Source: Alphaproteobacteria bacterium (GTDB taxonomy: Bacteria; Pseudomonadota; Alphaproteobacteria; RF32; CAG-239). Taken from it: 21,596 bases of DNA. The stretch is from positions 1-21,596 of the forward strand of contig CAAGHP010000001.1 in the NCBI GenBank assembly GCA_900769705.1, given 5' to 3'. Of this stretch, positions 1 through 8,090 are shown in pieces. The position numbers and the translations under genes were made by a program. Position 1 is the stretch's first letter. Every line of letters begins with the position of its first letter. Under the pieces are notes generated by a model, which saw only the letters and a list, made by a program, of their open reading frames with translations, was not told the DNA's origin and did not search any database.

Positions 1-1203
1 GCAAAAACTTGCCCTGATGGTTATGAAAAAGGCAAAACGGCGGCAAATTGTGCGGATAAAGAAGGTTATAATGTAACCTATGCTTCTTCATCAATTTATG
101 CCGGCAATGATGTTTGCGGTACTTGTAATGAAGATAAAAAAGCTTGTCCGACAGGTTATAATACCAAATATCAGACCAAGGCAAACTGCGAGACAATCAG
201 CGGCAAGAAAGTAACCGGTGTAACCTTCAACGGCCAATCCGGCGAAACCAAATGCGGCCAATGCCAGTATGAAGATGAAGATACTTGTCCGACTGGCTAT
301 AAAGCGGATGTAACTTGCGGTGAAGGCTTTACAAAATTTGAGAATCCAAACCATAAAGGGTGTTACCAATGTCAATGCCGCAGCCAAGGTATTATCAACG
401 GTAAATGCACAACTTGCGTTGCCGAAGGCTATACGGAATCTGTTGGTTCGAATATGGAATGTGATCTTTGCCCAATCAATGAACATCAAGGTAAAAACTG
501 TAAATGTACAGCCACTTGCCCGACGGGGTATTCAGAAAATCTTAAAGGCTTGGGCAGCTGTGGTGCACAACCTCTGGGCTGGGATTTCGAAGGCAAGACA
601 ATTTGCGGCGGCACTATAACTTGCGGCAAATGTACGGCAAAAACCTGTCCGGCAGGGTCAGACACATCTAAAAAAGCTTGTTCATATCCGACATCATTAC
701 AAATTATGGGATATACCGGCGATAAAGCTTGTACAAGATGTACTCAGCCTACTTGTCCAAGTGGAACTTATGCGACACAAACCGAATGCCAAAAGCATGT
801 TCCAACGAATGAATGTGCTGGATACAAATATGGAGGTGCTTGCAAAAAAGGTTCTATATCCGGCTGCTGGAAGCCATTGGGCACAATGTCAAGTAAAGCT
901 GTAGTAACATGTGCTAACGGCACTTGCAGTTTGGGCTTCTGTTTGGTATCAGGAGTAAGCAACTCCGGTTATTATGGAAACGCTTGCGTGCAAGATGTTC
1001 AGATAGGAGATCACCATACTTGGAAAGGTTATTCTGAATCGACCGGCTTTAACTATACGGCACATCAAGGCGGTATCTCAAGCTGCAGCGTGACAAAAGG
1101 CAGAAACACAGATTGTTCTCGTTCAACATCATACAGCAGTACTTGCAGAGCAAGTATGGTAATCGGTCCGTCACAATGGGATCAGGATGATGGAAAATGG
1201 TAA
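1..1203 (+). CDS. Cysteine-rich CPxGY-repeat protein, 5' partial
   Basis: The reading frame is open from the first base to TAA at 1201-1203, giving at least 400 residues; the start lies left of the window. About 40 residues are cysteine, roughly one in ten. Degenerate repeats begin with C-P-x-G at residues 4, 49, 96, 173, 216 and 252 of the visible part, so the usual period is 36-47 residues with one longer interval. A typical unit reads CPTGY, then a Cys about 8-12 residues on, then a C-x2-C pair. The last 70 or so residues have fewer cysteines and are rich in Ser, Gly, Tyr and Trp, like a distinct C-terminal cap. Such Cys density usually means a secreted, disulfide-bonded protein, but no signal peptide can be checked here. 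Function is unknown; a surface or adhesin-like role is only a guess. A strong terminator follows. Confidence 0.85.
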   Translation, partial: AKTCPDGYEKGKTAANCADKEGYNVTYASSSIYAGNDVCGTCNEDKKACPTGYNTKYQTKANCETISGKKVTGVTFNGQSGETKCGQCQYEDEDTCPTGYKADVTCGEGFTKFENPNHKGCYQCQCRSQGIINGKCTTCVAEGYTESVGSNMECDLCPINEHQGKNCKCTATCPTGYSENLKGLGSCGAQPLGWDFEGKTICGGTITCGKCTAKTCPAGSDTSKKACSYPTSLQIMGYTGDKACTRCTQPTCPSGTYATQTECQKHVPTNECAGYKYGGACKKGSISGCWKPLGTMSSKAVVTCANGTCSLGFCLVSGVSNSGYYGNACVQDVQIGDHHTWKGYSESTGFNYTAHQGGISSCSVTKGRNTDCSRSTSYSSTCRASMVIGPSQWDQDDGKW

Positions 1204-1221
1204 ATATAATGAGTGTTTCAT

Positions 1222-1245
1222 AAGGAGGTGATGCATAACTCTTAA
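1222..1245 (+). other. Near-perfect Shine-Dalgarno sequence with no gene behind it
   Basis: AAGGAGGTGATG matches the complement of the 16S rRNA 3' end over its whole length. The only start codon in range is ATG at 1231, two to three bases after the core, and it opens MHNS followed by TAA. The spacing is too short for normal initiation. It lies between the Cys-rich gene's stop and its terminator, so it would be in that gene's 3' UTR. It may be a chance match, a relic, or a minimal leader ORF. Confidence 0.3.
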
Positions 1246-1270
1246 AAATAAATTATCGTAAAGCCAAATC

Positions 1271-1307
1271 AAACCGCAGCTCTCCCCCAAGTTTGCTGCG
1301 GTTTTTC
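1271..1307 (+). terminator. Rho-independent terminator of the Cys-rich gene
   Basis: A 10-bp perfect inverted repeat, AAACCGCAGC (1271-1280) and GCTGCGGTTT (1295-1304), encloses a 14-base loop. A T-rich tract follows (1302-1308). Confidence 0.85.
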
Positions 1308-1356
1308 TTGTTTTCGAAAGATATAAAATTTTTTGCCTTTGTCTAAATTATATTAC

Positions 1357-1386
1357 TTGACAAAACAAAATAAATATGTTTAGAAT
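1357..1386 (+). promoter_or_regulatory. Sigma-70-type promoter for the small orphan gene
   Basis: A perfect -35 TTGACA (1357-1362) is 18 bases from a -10 TAGAAT (1381-1386). Transcription would start near 1393. That is downstream of the in-frame ATG at 1376 and upstream of the ATG at 1418, so it supports the latter as the start codon. Confidence 0.7.
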
Positions 1387-1417
1387 AGACAAAAGAATAG
1401 AAAATAAGGATTGTAAA

Positions 1418-1765
1418 ATGTCTAATGAACCTAAAAAAGAAACAACCCTGCGCAGAAGTTTTGCAATGCAAAAGCCAGTGGTGTTGGCGCGTAATGAAAC
1501 GGTTGCCGTGATGAGCAGACCGCTTGCCAATGCTTATTTTAACGGGGAAGTGACTAAATTTGAAGGTAAAGTTATCAGTGCCGGCAAAGAGGCCGTGAAT
1601 GTACAAACTCCTGGCAAAATGGCTATGTACGCGGCCGAAAAAGGCGGTTACAGCAGTCTTGCTTCCGGCCAAAATGAAACGGTTAGAGTGGATGAACAAA
1701 AAATCAGCCGTTTGAATGCAAATGTAAATATTGCTGCGCTGAGCCGTTCTAATTCCTATTCTTAA
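1418..1765 (+). CDS. Small hypothetical protein (115 aa)
   Basis: I do not recognise this protein. The start is ATG 1418, with AAGGA at 1406-1410 seven bases upstream. An earlier in-frame ATG at 1376 is rejected because it lies inside the promoter region. The 115 residues have no obvious membrane segment, signal peptide or cysteine. The N-terminus is polar and basic (MSNEPKKETTLRR). A central stretch around residues 38-70 alternates hydrophobic and polar residues with Gly turns, suggesting a small beta structure. The tail is Ser- and Asn-rich, ending SRSNSYS. It is monocistronic, with its own near-consensus promoter and a terminator about 25 bases after the stop, so it is probably well expressed and cytoplasmic. 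Function is unknown. Confidence 0.75.
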   Translation: MSNEPKKETTLRRSFAMQKPVVLARNETVAVMSRPLANAYFNGEVTKFEGKVISAGKEAVNVQTPGKMAMYAAEKGGYSSLASGQNETVRVDEQKISRLNANVNIAALSRSNSYS

Positions 1766-1788
1766 TAAATATGCTTTCCTCCTTATAT

Positions 1789-1828
1789 AAAAAAATTCCC
1801 TGCCTGAAAAGGACAGGGATTTTTTTTA
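1789..1828. terminator. Bidirectional terminator between convergent genes
   Basis: The stem ATTCCCTG-CC pairs with GG-A-CAGGGAT around a TGAAAA loop, with one bulged base. It is flanked by an A-run (1789-1795) and a T-run (1820-1827), so it gives a U-tract on either strand. It can serve the small orphan gene (+) and the CDF-ended operon (-). Confidence 0.85.
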
Positions 1829-1832
1829 TATC

Positions 1833-2768
1833 TTACAAATCGCAATGTCCGCTGATTTCATGATCCAGCCTCTTTTCATGCAGGCCGTACGGATCTTGGT
1901 GCACAATTATCTGCGCTTGCGGAAATTCTGCTAAAATCTTAGCTTCTACCGCGTCAGAAATGTCATGGCTTTGCGTCAAAGTCAAATCTCCGTCCAATTC
2001 CAGATGAATCTCGATAAACATCAGCATGCCCGAAACTCTGGTGCGGAAATCGTGATAGCCTTTAACCTCCGGTACGGTATGTACTAAATCAATGATTTTT
2101 TGCTTGATGTCTTCATCAACTTCATGATCGGTAATTTCTTCCAGCGCTTTAAGGGCTATGTGTCCGGCACTCCACAGCAGATAAACTGAAATCAATACGG
2201 CTGTCAGGCTGTCAAACCATTGCCAATCCAAATATTTTACTACTAAAAGTGAAGTGATAATCGCACCGTTGGTCAGCAAATCCACCGTGTAGTGTGCGCT
2301 GTCGGCTTCAATAGCCTGCGAGTTGGTTTTTTTGACAACAGCGGCTTGAAAACTGATAAGAGCTATCGTCAACACAATGCTGATGCCCATAACCCACAAG
2401 CCGACCGCGGTTTGCGTTACCGGCTGCGGTGTGATAAAACGACATATTCCGTCATACAGGATAAACCCGCCGGAACCGACAATAAAAGCCGACTGCACCA
2501 AGGCGCTGACCGCTTCCGCCTTGCCGTAGCCGTAACGATGTTGTTCAGTAAGAGGCTTGTTGGCAAATTTTACAGCTATCAGCGATATGGAAGATGATAT
2601 AACATCAGTCAGACTGTCAACCATAGATGACAACACCGAAAGCGAACCGGTTACAATCGCAGCTCCGGCTTTGATAAGGCTCAGTGCGACCGAAACGCTG
2701 ATACTTGCCGTGGCGGCAAAAGTTTTTAGCTGTTTTAAACTATGTTCGTCTGTTTTATAATTGTTCAA
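1833..2768 (-). CDS. Cation diffusion facilitator (CDF) metal exporter, FieF/YiiP type
   Basis: An inner-membrane divalent metal/proton antiporter (Zn2+, Fe2+ or similar) of 311 residues with six membrane helices and a cytoplasmic C-terminal domain. From the start at 2768, the transport-site tetrad is D51, D55 (VDSLTD), H159 and D163 (HYTVD). This is the DDHD pattern of E. coli YiiP. The C-terminal zinc site is also kept: H239, H255, H290 and D292, plus H268. In the cytoplasmic loop site, one of the YiiP histidines is replaced by Tyr81. I chose TTG 2768 because GGAG (2776-2779) lies seven bases upstream. A further in-frame TTG at 2795 has no good ribosome site and would overlap the upstream gene more. 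The start lies inside the 3' end of the fusion gene, which suggests translational coupling. Last gene of the operon. Confidence 0.9.
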   Translation of the reverse strand: MNNYKTDEHSLKQLKTFAATASISVSVALSLIKAGAAIVTGSLSVLSSMVDSLTDVISSSISLIAVKFANKPLTEQHRYGYGKAEAVSALVQSAFIVGSGGFILYDGICRFITPQPVTQTAVGLWVMGISIVLTIALISFQAAVVKKTNSQAIEADSAHYTVDLLTNGAIITSLLVVKYLDWQWFDSLTAVLISVYLLWSAGHIALKALEEITDHEVDEDIKQKIIDLVHTVPEVKGYHDFRTRVSGMLMFIEIHLELDGDLTLTQSHDISDAVEAKILAEFPQAQIIVHQDPYGLHEKRLDHEISGHCDL

Positions 2769-5700
2769 GAATTTTCTCCATATCTGTTGCGGCAATTTCC
2801 AAAACTTTATGATTATAGTATTTGGCCGCCAGTTTTAAGTGCGCATTTTGGTTGTCTTCGGCAAAATCCAAAACCGCATAAGCTTTGCCGTTTTCTTTAT
2901 ACAGCGATAAAACTACACTGTTATTATCTTCGACATAAAGTTTTTTAGACTGCACCGGCTTGGTTTTCAAAACAGTGTCTGTCGGAGTTATTTCTGTGTT
3001 AAGGGTATGTTTCATAAGATACAGCAGCTTTTCCTGCTCCGGCGCATAGTTGCTTGGCGAATAAAGCCTTCCGTAGCGCAAATCCCACAGTTTGCTGTAT
3101 GTCCATTTGTGATAGTCTAAGTCCATATCAACAAAATCGGCGCTGATTTGCCAAACTTGGAACTGATTTTCAAATTTTATATAAGCCGCTTTAGAGCCTC
3201 GTCCCAAATCAATGTTGATATCGCCCAAATCAAAGCGCTGTATAACTTTGTCGCCGGCTTTAAGCTCAATTTCTATGGCTTTGGAATTTTTATCATCCAG
3301 CGGTGACAGATTGAACATACCAAGATTTTCGGCTTTGTTGGTTTTGCGCTCAAAAAACTTGGCATCGGCCAGAGTGGTCAAAAGGCGGCGAATTCTTTCT
3401 TGGTATACCGGTGCTTCTCGGTGCCCGTCCAAAATCCATAAGCCGTTGTCTTTGACAAAGGTCAGGTTTGCTTGATTGGATTTTAGGTTTATGCGGTCGA
3501 GGCTGTTCAAATTTTTTTCCACCTGCGGAAAGACGTTTTTCCCTTCATAGGCGTCAACGCTGCTGTAATCAGCAATATATACCGAAAGCAAAGCGCAGGC
3601 AAAAATAAGCAGGCACGCTCCGCTGAGCTTCAGCAATTTTTTATCAATTTTAAGGCAAATCTTTGAGCCGGATTGGCGGCATTGCAAATAGTGCTTGAGC
3701 TGTATCAGCAGCAATATCAAAACCAGCAATGACGGCACAGCCAGCAGATTTATCAGGCTTACCCAATTGTCTATTCGGCGGATATCGGCAAAAGCTTGCT
3801 CGCGGATGTCACTGAGCTGTTGGCGCAGTTCGTTGAGCTGAGTGCGGACTTTAGCGATGGCGGCAAGTTCGTCGGCCGTAAAGTTTTGACGCTCTTCAAA
3901 GTCTTTTTTGTTCCAAACTTCCTGCATGGCAGTTTTGGCTTTGTTAATTTCGGCAAAAATCGCCTCTTCTTTTTGCGTAAAACGCAAAGAATTTAAGCGC
4001 CGCATGGTTTCTATGCCTTTGAACGGATGGCTTTGCGCTGTTTTGCCGCGCAGCTCAAGCAAATCTTTGCTGCCGGATAAATAATCTAAGGCATTTAGCA
4101 CAAAATTGGCGTTATCAAAGCTTTCAACCAAATATTCAGAGCCTAAAAACGAATGTTTGCGGCTCCAAAAAGTATCATATATAAAGTCGGTGTCGGCAAC
4201 GGCAATAAGGTCAAACGGATTGTCTTTTTCTTGTCCGATAATTTCGGCGGCAATGATTTTTTGATTATCATCCGGTTGAAAATAGCGTAAAATCTCTTGC
4301 GGGTTAAGGCCGTCTATAACCACACTCGACGGCATAATTTCAGAGATTTCTCCGGCGCGCAACAGCGGATAAAAAGCTATTTTATTGTTTTTGTAGGCCT
4401 CAGGCTCAGGCATAATAACAGAAGTAGAAGCCAAAATAATCTCGTTCAGATTTTTTGTAACCGGATGATACGGATTCATATTTTCGGCCTTGACACGGAA
4501 CTGAATCACATCTTGGGAAAATGTCGGATTGGTTTTGTAGTCGGCCGAGGCATCAACAGTTATTGAGTTGCCCAAATCGGCAACCACATAGTCTTTATAA
4601 AATTTGACGTGCCAAAAGTTTTCTAATTCTCCAAAATCGGAACTGCCCAAACGGCGGTTTTCGGCCGAATAAAGGCGCGATGCTTCGTTGGCTGGGTCTA
4701 AAAGCGCCAGAATCTTGCCGCCTTTTTGCGAATATTGCTTGATTCTATTTATAAATTCCAGCGAATAATTCAGTGGATAAAACAGCATCAGTACGTCAAA
4801 ATTACGGTCAAAATCATCAGGTTTGACAATGTTGGTAATATCATAATCGGCTTGCAGCAGGTCAATAATCTGCCATGGCTGAGTTAAAAAAGTGCTGTCA
4901 TTGCTGCTGGAACCGAAAATCGGCAGGCCGGTCAAAATACCAAGGCTTTTTTTGGTGTGATGCAGCTCGTGGATTTTGGAAATGATATCTTGTTCCAAAT
5001 TTTCCTGTCGCTCCTGTGCAAAAAACGGAATGACTTTTTTATTTTGCAGTGTATCTTCCAAAGTTAAGCCAAACAAGGCGTTTTGATTCAAATCAATCAG
5101 CGGCACCGGCTGTAAGCCGTTGGCCAGAGCAATATCTTCTTCTTCACTCAAAAACTGCGGATGATAAATTTTGAAATCAAAATTGCCGTTAGAAACATCG
5201 CGGCATTTTTTCAGCAGCAGGCGAATGTTGTCAAAAATGGAACGCAGCGCCGGATTACGCTGTTCCAAAACCGGCGAAAAATAGAGCTTGCCCAAAACCG
5301 GCTCCGGCAGGTGTTGCAAAATTTTCTTAGAGCTTTCGGTAAGGGTAAAAATTTTCTTTTCGGTTGCGTCATACTGAATGTTGCGGGTTAAGTTGTTGGC
5401 TAAAATGTTTAAGCTGAAAAAGGCCAGCAGCAACATTGTCCACGAAGTTATAAAATAGCCGCGGCTGTTGGATTTCAGCCAGCCGGAAGTACCAGCGGTT
5501 TTGAAATTGACTGTCAGAATGGTCGTAAAATTGAAAAATAAAATGATTGAGGTAAAAAAGATAATATCGCGCAGTTCAACTAATCCCAAGCTGAGAGTGG
5601 CAAAGTGGCTCAAAAAACTGAATGAGGCAATTACATCTATAATGGTATCCGGCAGAAAGAGGCGGAAGAATGACAATATATATTCTATGCCGCTCCAAAA

Positions 5701-6222
5701 GAATAATAAGTTGGCAATTACCGCCAAAACCAAAGCAATTACCTGATTCTTGGTTAAAGCCGACATAGCTTCGGAAATAGCCAGCATACAGCCGGCAAGC
5801 ACAAAGCTTGCCAAATAGCCTAAAGCTATAACGCTGTTATCCGGAGTGCCTAAAATATTAACGGTTATCCAAAACGGAAATGTCAAAATCAGTGCTAAAC
5901 CGCAAAACAGCCAGGCCGCTAGAAATTTGCCGTATACCAAAGTGCAGATTGATATCGGCATGGTTACCAGTTGCACTATGGTTTTGTTGCGGAATTCTTC
6001 TGCCCATAGGCGCATGGAAATTCCCGGAATAAATAAAAGATACAGCCAAGGCTGAAAGGCGAACATAGATTGCAAATCGGCTTGCCCGCGGTTGAAAAAA
6101 TCGCCAAAATAGAGGGTAAACGAGGCGTTTAAAAGCAAAAAACTCAGCAAATATACATAGGCCAGCGGAGAAACAAAATAGCGGAACAATTCATTTTTGC
6201 AAACAATCCAAAGTTTTTTCAT
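2755..6222 (-). CDS. Fused ABC permease / GldG-type auxiliary protein / DUF4340-like protein
   Basis: A single 1155-residue ORF holds what are usually three proteins. Residues 1-240 are an ABC-2 permease with about six membrane helices (near 19-40, 57-72, 99-123, 131-153, 160-182 and 215-238), like GldF. A helix at about 256-278 opens a GldG-type auxiliary part (about 280-740), a large extracytoplasmic domain. A charged helical region (about 748-812) that may be a coiled coil leads to a helix at 819-842. Another helix at 863-886 leads into a C-terminal domain (about 890-1150) resembling DUF4340. ATG 6222 has GAGGAG seven bases upstream, and that ribosome site overlaps the ATPase stop. It presumably forms an exporter with the preceding ATPase. 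In Flavobacteria GldAFG serves gliding and secretion; in other bacteria the substrate is unknown. I recognised the families by overall pattern and synteny; DUF4340 is the least certain. Confidence 0.8.
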   Translation of the reverse strand: MKKLWIVCKNELFRYFVSPLAYVYLLSFLLLNASFTLYFGDFFNRGQADLQSMFAFQPWLYLLFIPGISMRLWAEEFRNKTIVQLVTMPISICTLVYGKFLAAWLFCGLALILTFPFWITVNILGTPDNSVIALGYLASFVLAGCMLAISEAMSALTKNQVIALVLAVIANLLFFWSGIEYILSFFRLFLPDTIIDVIASFSFLSHFATLSLGLVELRDIIFFTSIILFFNFTTILTVNFKTAGTSGWLKSNSRGYFITSWTMLLLAFFSLNILANNLTRNIQYDATEKKIFTLTESSKKILQHLPEPVLGKLYFSPVLEQRNPALRSIFDNIRLLLKKCRDVSNGNFDFKIYHPQFLSEEEDIALANGLQPVPLIDLNQNALFGLTLEDTLQNKKVIPFFAQERQENLEQDIISKIHELHHTKKSLGILTGLPIFGSSSNDSTFLTQPWQIIDLLQADYDITNIVKPDDFDRNFDVLMLFYPLNYSLEFINRIKQYSQKGGKILALLDPANEASRLYSAENRRLGSSDFGELENFWHVKFYKDYVVADLGNSITVDASADYKTNPTFSQDVIQFRVKAENMNPYHPVTKNLNEIILASTSVIMPEPEAYKNNKIAFYPLLRAGEISEIMPSSVVIDGLNPQEILRYFQPDDNQKIIAAEIIGQEKDNPFDLIAVADTDFIYDTFWSRKHSFLGSEYLVESFDNANFVLNALDYLSGSKDLLELRGKTAQSHPFKGIETMRRLNSLRFTQKEEAIFAEINKAKTAMQEVWNKKDFEERQNFTADELAAIAKVRTQLNELRQQLSDIREQAFADIRRIDNWVSLINLLAVPSLLVLILLLIQLKHYLQCRQSGSKICLKIDKKLLKLSGACLLIFACALLSVYIADYSSVDAYEGKNVFPQVEKNLNSLDRINLKSNQANLTFVKDNGLWILDGHREAPVYQERIRRLLTTLADAKFFERKTNKAENLGMFNLSPLDDKNSKAIEIELKAGDKVIQRFDLGDINIDLGRGSKAAYIKFENQFQVWQISADFVDMDLDYHKWTYSKLWDLRYGRLYSPSNYAPEQEKLLYLMKHTLNTEITPTDTVLKTKPVQSKKLYVEDNNSVVLSLYKENGKAYAVLDFAEDNQNAHLKLAAKYYNHKVLEIAATDMEKILEQL

Positions 6223-6234
6223 CTTTGTACTCCT

Positions 6235-6957
6235 CTAATGAGCTGTTAAATTGCGGAAAGCATCGGCCAATGTGTCGGCTTGGGCTTTTTTCAAAATATC
6301 CTCAAGCTTACCGTCAGCTTTGATTTTTCCTTTATCCAGCAAAATTATACGGCTGCAGATTGTTTCAGCTTCTTCAAGCAAATGCGTTGAAATTATTATG
6401 GTTTTGTCAGCAGCCATAGCTGTGATAAGCTTGCGGATATAGTCTTTTTGATTCGGGTCAAGCCCGTCTGTCGGTTCGTCCAAAAGCAAAAGCGGCGGAT
6501 TGCTTAAAATGCTTTGTGCAAAACCGACGCGGCGCTGATATCCTTTTGATAGTGTTTCGATTTTTTGATTTATGATATTTTTTATATTAGCTGTTTCAAT
6601 AACTTCGGCTACACGTTCTTTGGTTACGCCGCGCAATTCGGCCATATAATTCAAAAACATATTAACGCTGATATCCGGATAGAGCGGCGAACCCTCCGGC
6701 AAAAAACCGATGTTTTCTTTGGCGAACAGGGCGTTGTCGCTGATTTTTTGACCTAAAACTTCTATGCTGCCGGAAGTTGGAGCCAAATAGCCGGATATCA
6801 TATTCATAAGCGTGGACTTTCCGGCGCCGTTTGGCCCCAGCAAAGCAATAATTTCTTTGCGTTTGGCACTGAATGAAATGTAATCGGAGGCGGTAATGGT
6901 GTCATATTTTTTACAAAGATGAGATATTTTTAAAGTTATATCATTGTTTTTCTTCAT
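6235..6957 (-). CDS. ABC transporter ATPase, GldA-like
   Basis: A 240-residue nucleotide-binding subunit of an ABC-2 type exporter. Visible motifs are Walker A GPNGAGKST (41-49), signature LSKGYQRR (136-143), Walker B LLLLDE (156-161) followed by PTDGLD, and the H-loop STH (190-192). The expected Q-loop position reads FLPEGSPLYPD, the form typical of the CcmA/NatA/GldA exporter group. ATG 6957 has GGAGGAG six bases upstream. It overlaps the 3' end of the AnmK-like gene by 17 bp and ends 12 bp before the permease fusion, so the two very probably form one transporter. LSKGYQ in place of LSGGQ is common in GldA and other ABC-2 ATPases. Confidence 0.92.
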   Translation of the reverse strand: MKKNNDITLKISHLCKKYDTITASDYISFSAKRKEIIALLGPNGAGKSTLMNMISGYLAPTSGSIEVLGQKISDNALFAKENIGFLPEGSPLYPDISVNMFLNYMAELRGVTKERVAEVIETANIKNIINQKIETLSKGYQRRVGFAQSILSNPPLLLLDEPTDGLDPNQKDYIRKLITAMAADKTIIISTHLLEEAETICSRIILLDKGKIKADGKLEDILKKAQADTLADAFRNLTAH

Positions 6958-8044
6958 AGATTTCTCCTCCGGTCATAGGTTCATAGGCTCCGGTTGTGCC
7001 GGGATAGGTAATCGGTAAAGCATAAATCCGGCGGGCAGTGTTAAATGCGGTGGAAATTGCTCCTACAGCCTTAAAGTCAGGATTTAAATCGGTAATTGAT
7101 TTCAGCTGATGATTTTTGAAAACATGCTTTAAAAAACGCATCAGCGACGGGTTTTTTATTCCTTCTCCGGCAGCATAAATTTCCGCAGGCTGCTGTGGCA
7201 AAAAATCCTGCACAGCTTGATAAATTGCCTGCGCGATAAAGGCAGTGGCGGTCGCCGTGCCGTCTTCCAGCGATAAACCTTCCAAGTGCTCTTTTTTGTC
7301 GCTGAAACAAAGAATATCCAAAGATTTTGGCGGATTTTTACGCAAGAATTTATGATGCAGCAGGCTTTCAGCAATTTGAGTGTGAATTTTACCCGTAATC
7401 GCCAAACGTCCGTTGTAGTCAGTCTGCATATTGGCATGGCGGAAAGTCCAATCTTCTATCATTGCCAGCCCAGGCGCGCAGTCAAAAGCCAGCAATTCGC
7501 CTGATTCTCCCAAATATATTAGGCTGCTGACTGCTTCTAAATCTATAAACAAAACCGGATGTTCAATGTGTTGTCCGACAGCATTGAAAAATGCCGGAGT
7601 TAGAGGCGAGGCCTGTCCGCCTGAAAGCAAATCCGCTTTGTGAAAATGTGTAACTACGCGGCGTCCGAATTTTCGGCTGAGCTCATGGCCCTGTTCCAGC
7701 TGATAAGAGCATTTATTTGTAGGATTGTTACAGATTGTCAGGCTGTCAATGCCGATTTCATCAAATTCTTCCGGTGTGCAAAAATCATTGACCGCTTCAA
7801 TATAAAAGTCAGTCATTTCGTTTTGCAACTGTTGAATCTGTATATTTCCCTGTAAAGATGATAAATCGCAGACACGTTTGCCGATAACCGAGCGTATATC
7901 CATAACCAAAGGCTCTGGATATGGAACAACAGCGGTTTTTATTACTTTATGAACATCTATGCCGTCTGTCTGCACCAAAGACAGCTCAAGCGAATTGAGC
8001 GAAGCTCCGCCGAAAAGTCCTAAAACCGTCATATTTTTTATCAT
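6941..8044 (-). CDS. AnmK-like protein (anhydro-N-acetylmuramic acid kinase family), divergent active site
   Basis: AnmK phosphorylates and opens 1,6-anhydro-MurNAc in peptidoglycan recycling. Family membership is supported by length (367 residues), motif order and the divergent position next to tyrS. Traces of the motifs are GGQASPLTPAF (for AGGQGAPLVPAF), LLAFDCAPGLAMIEDW (for AFDxGPGNxLxDxW) and a C-terminal P-x-T-T-G-A. Several nucleotide- and sugar-binding motifs are eroded. The phosphate loop GTSLDGVD reads GASLNSLE, GSHGQT is gone, DFRxxD reads HFHKAD, NIGGxxN reads IDLEAVS, and the late E-G-x-A-F-A-W helix lacks its glutamate. The aspartate of the FDxGPG motif, the catalytic base in characterised AnmK, is retained. 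Start ATG 8044 has a weak AAAGAG upstream; an in-frame TTG at 8068 is less likely. First gene of the operon. Activity is doubtful. Confidence 0.8.
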   Translation of the reverse strand: MIKNMTVLGLFGGASLNSLELSLVQTDGIDVHKVIKTAVVPYPEPLVMDIRSVIGKRVCDLSSLQGNIQIQQLQNEMTDFYIEAVNDFCTPEEFDEIGIDSLTICNNPTNKCSYQLEQGHELSRKFGRRVVTHFHKADLLSGGQASPLTPAFFNAVGQHIEHPVLFIDLEAVSSLIYLGESGELLAFDCAPGLAMIEDWTFRHANMQTDYNGRLAITGKIHTQIAESLLHHKFLRKNPPKSLDILCFSDKKEHLEGLSLEDGTATATAFIAQAIYQAVQDFLPQQPAEIYAAGEGIKNPSLMRFLKHVFKNHQLKSITDLNPDFKAVGAISTAFNTARRIYALPITYPGTTGAYEPMTGGEIYEEKQ

Positions 8045-8062
8045 CTGTATACATCTCTTTTG

Positions 8063-8090
8063 TTGCAATGCCGAAATAATATGCTAATAT
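8063..8090 (+). promoter_or_regulatory. Putative tyrS promoter
   Basis: -35 TTGCAA (8063-8068), a 16-base spacer, and -10 TAATAT (8085-8090) lie in the 78-bp gap between the divergent anmK-like and tyrS genes. The -10 ends 32 bases before the tyrS start codon. Confidence 0.5.

Noticed and set aside
91..489. Long antisense ORF opposite the cysteine-rich gene, looking hydrophobic and membrane-like
   Set aside because: It is the mirror of a Cys/Thr/Gly-rich coding frame. There is no ribosome site or terminator, and the sense frame has clear repeats.
2755..6222. Possible assembly join of separate permease, GldG and DUF4340 genes
   Set aside because: The frame is continuous, with no stop, base-composition shift or internal ribosome site at the two boundaries, so I treat it as a true fusion.
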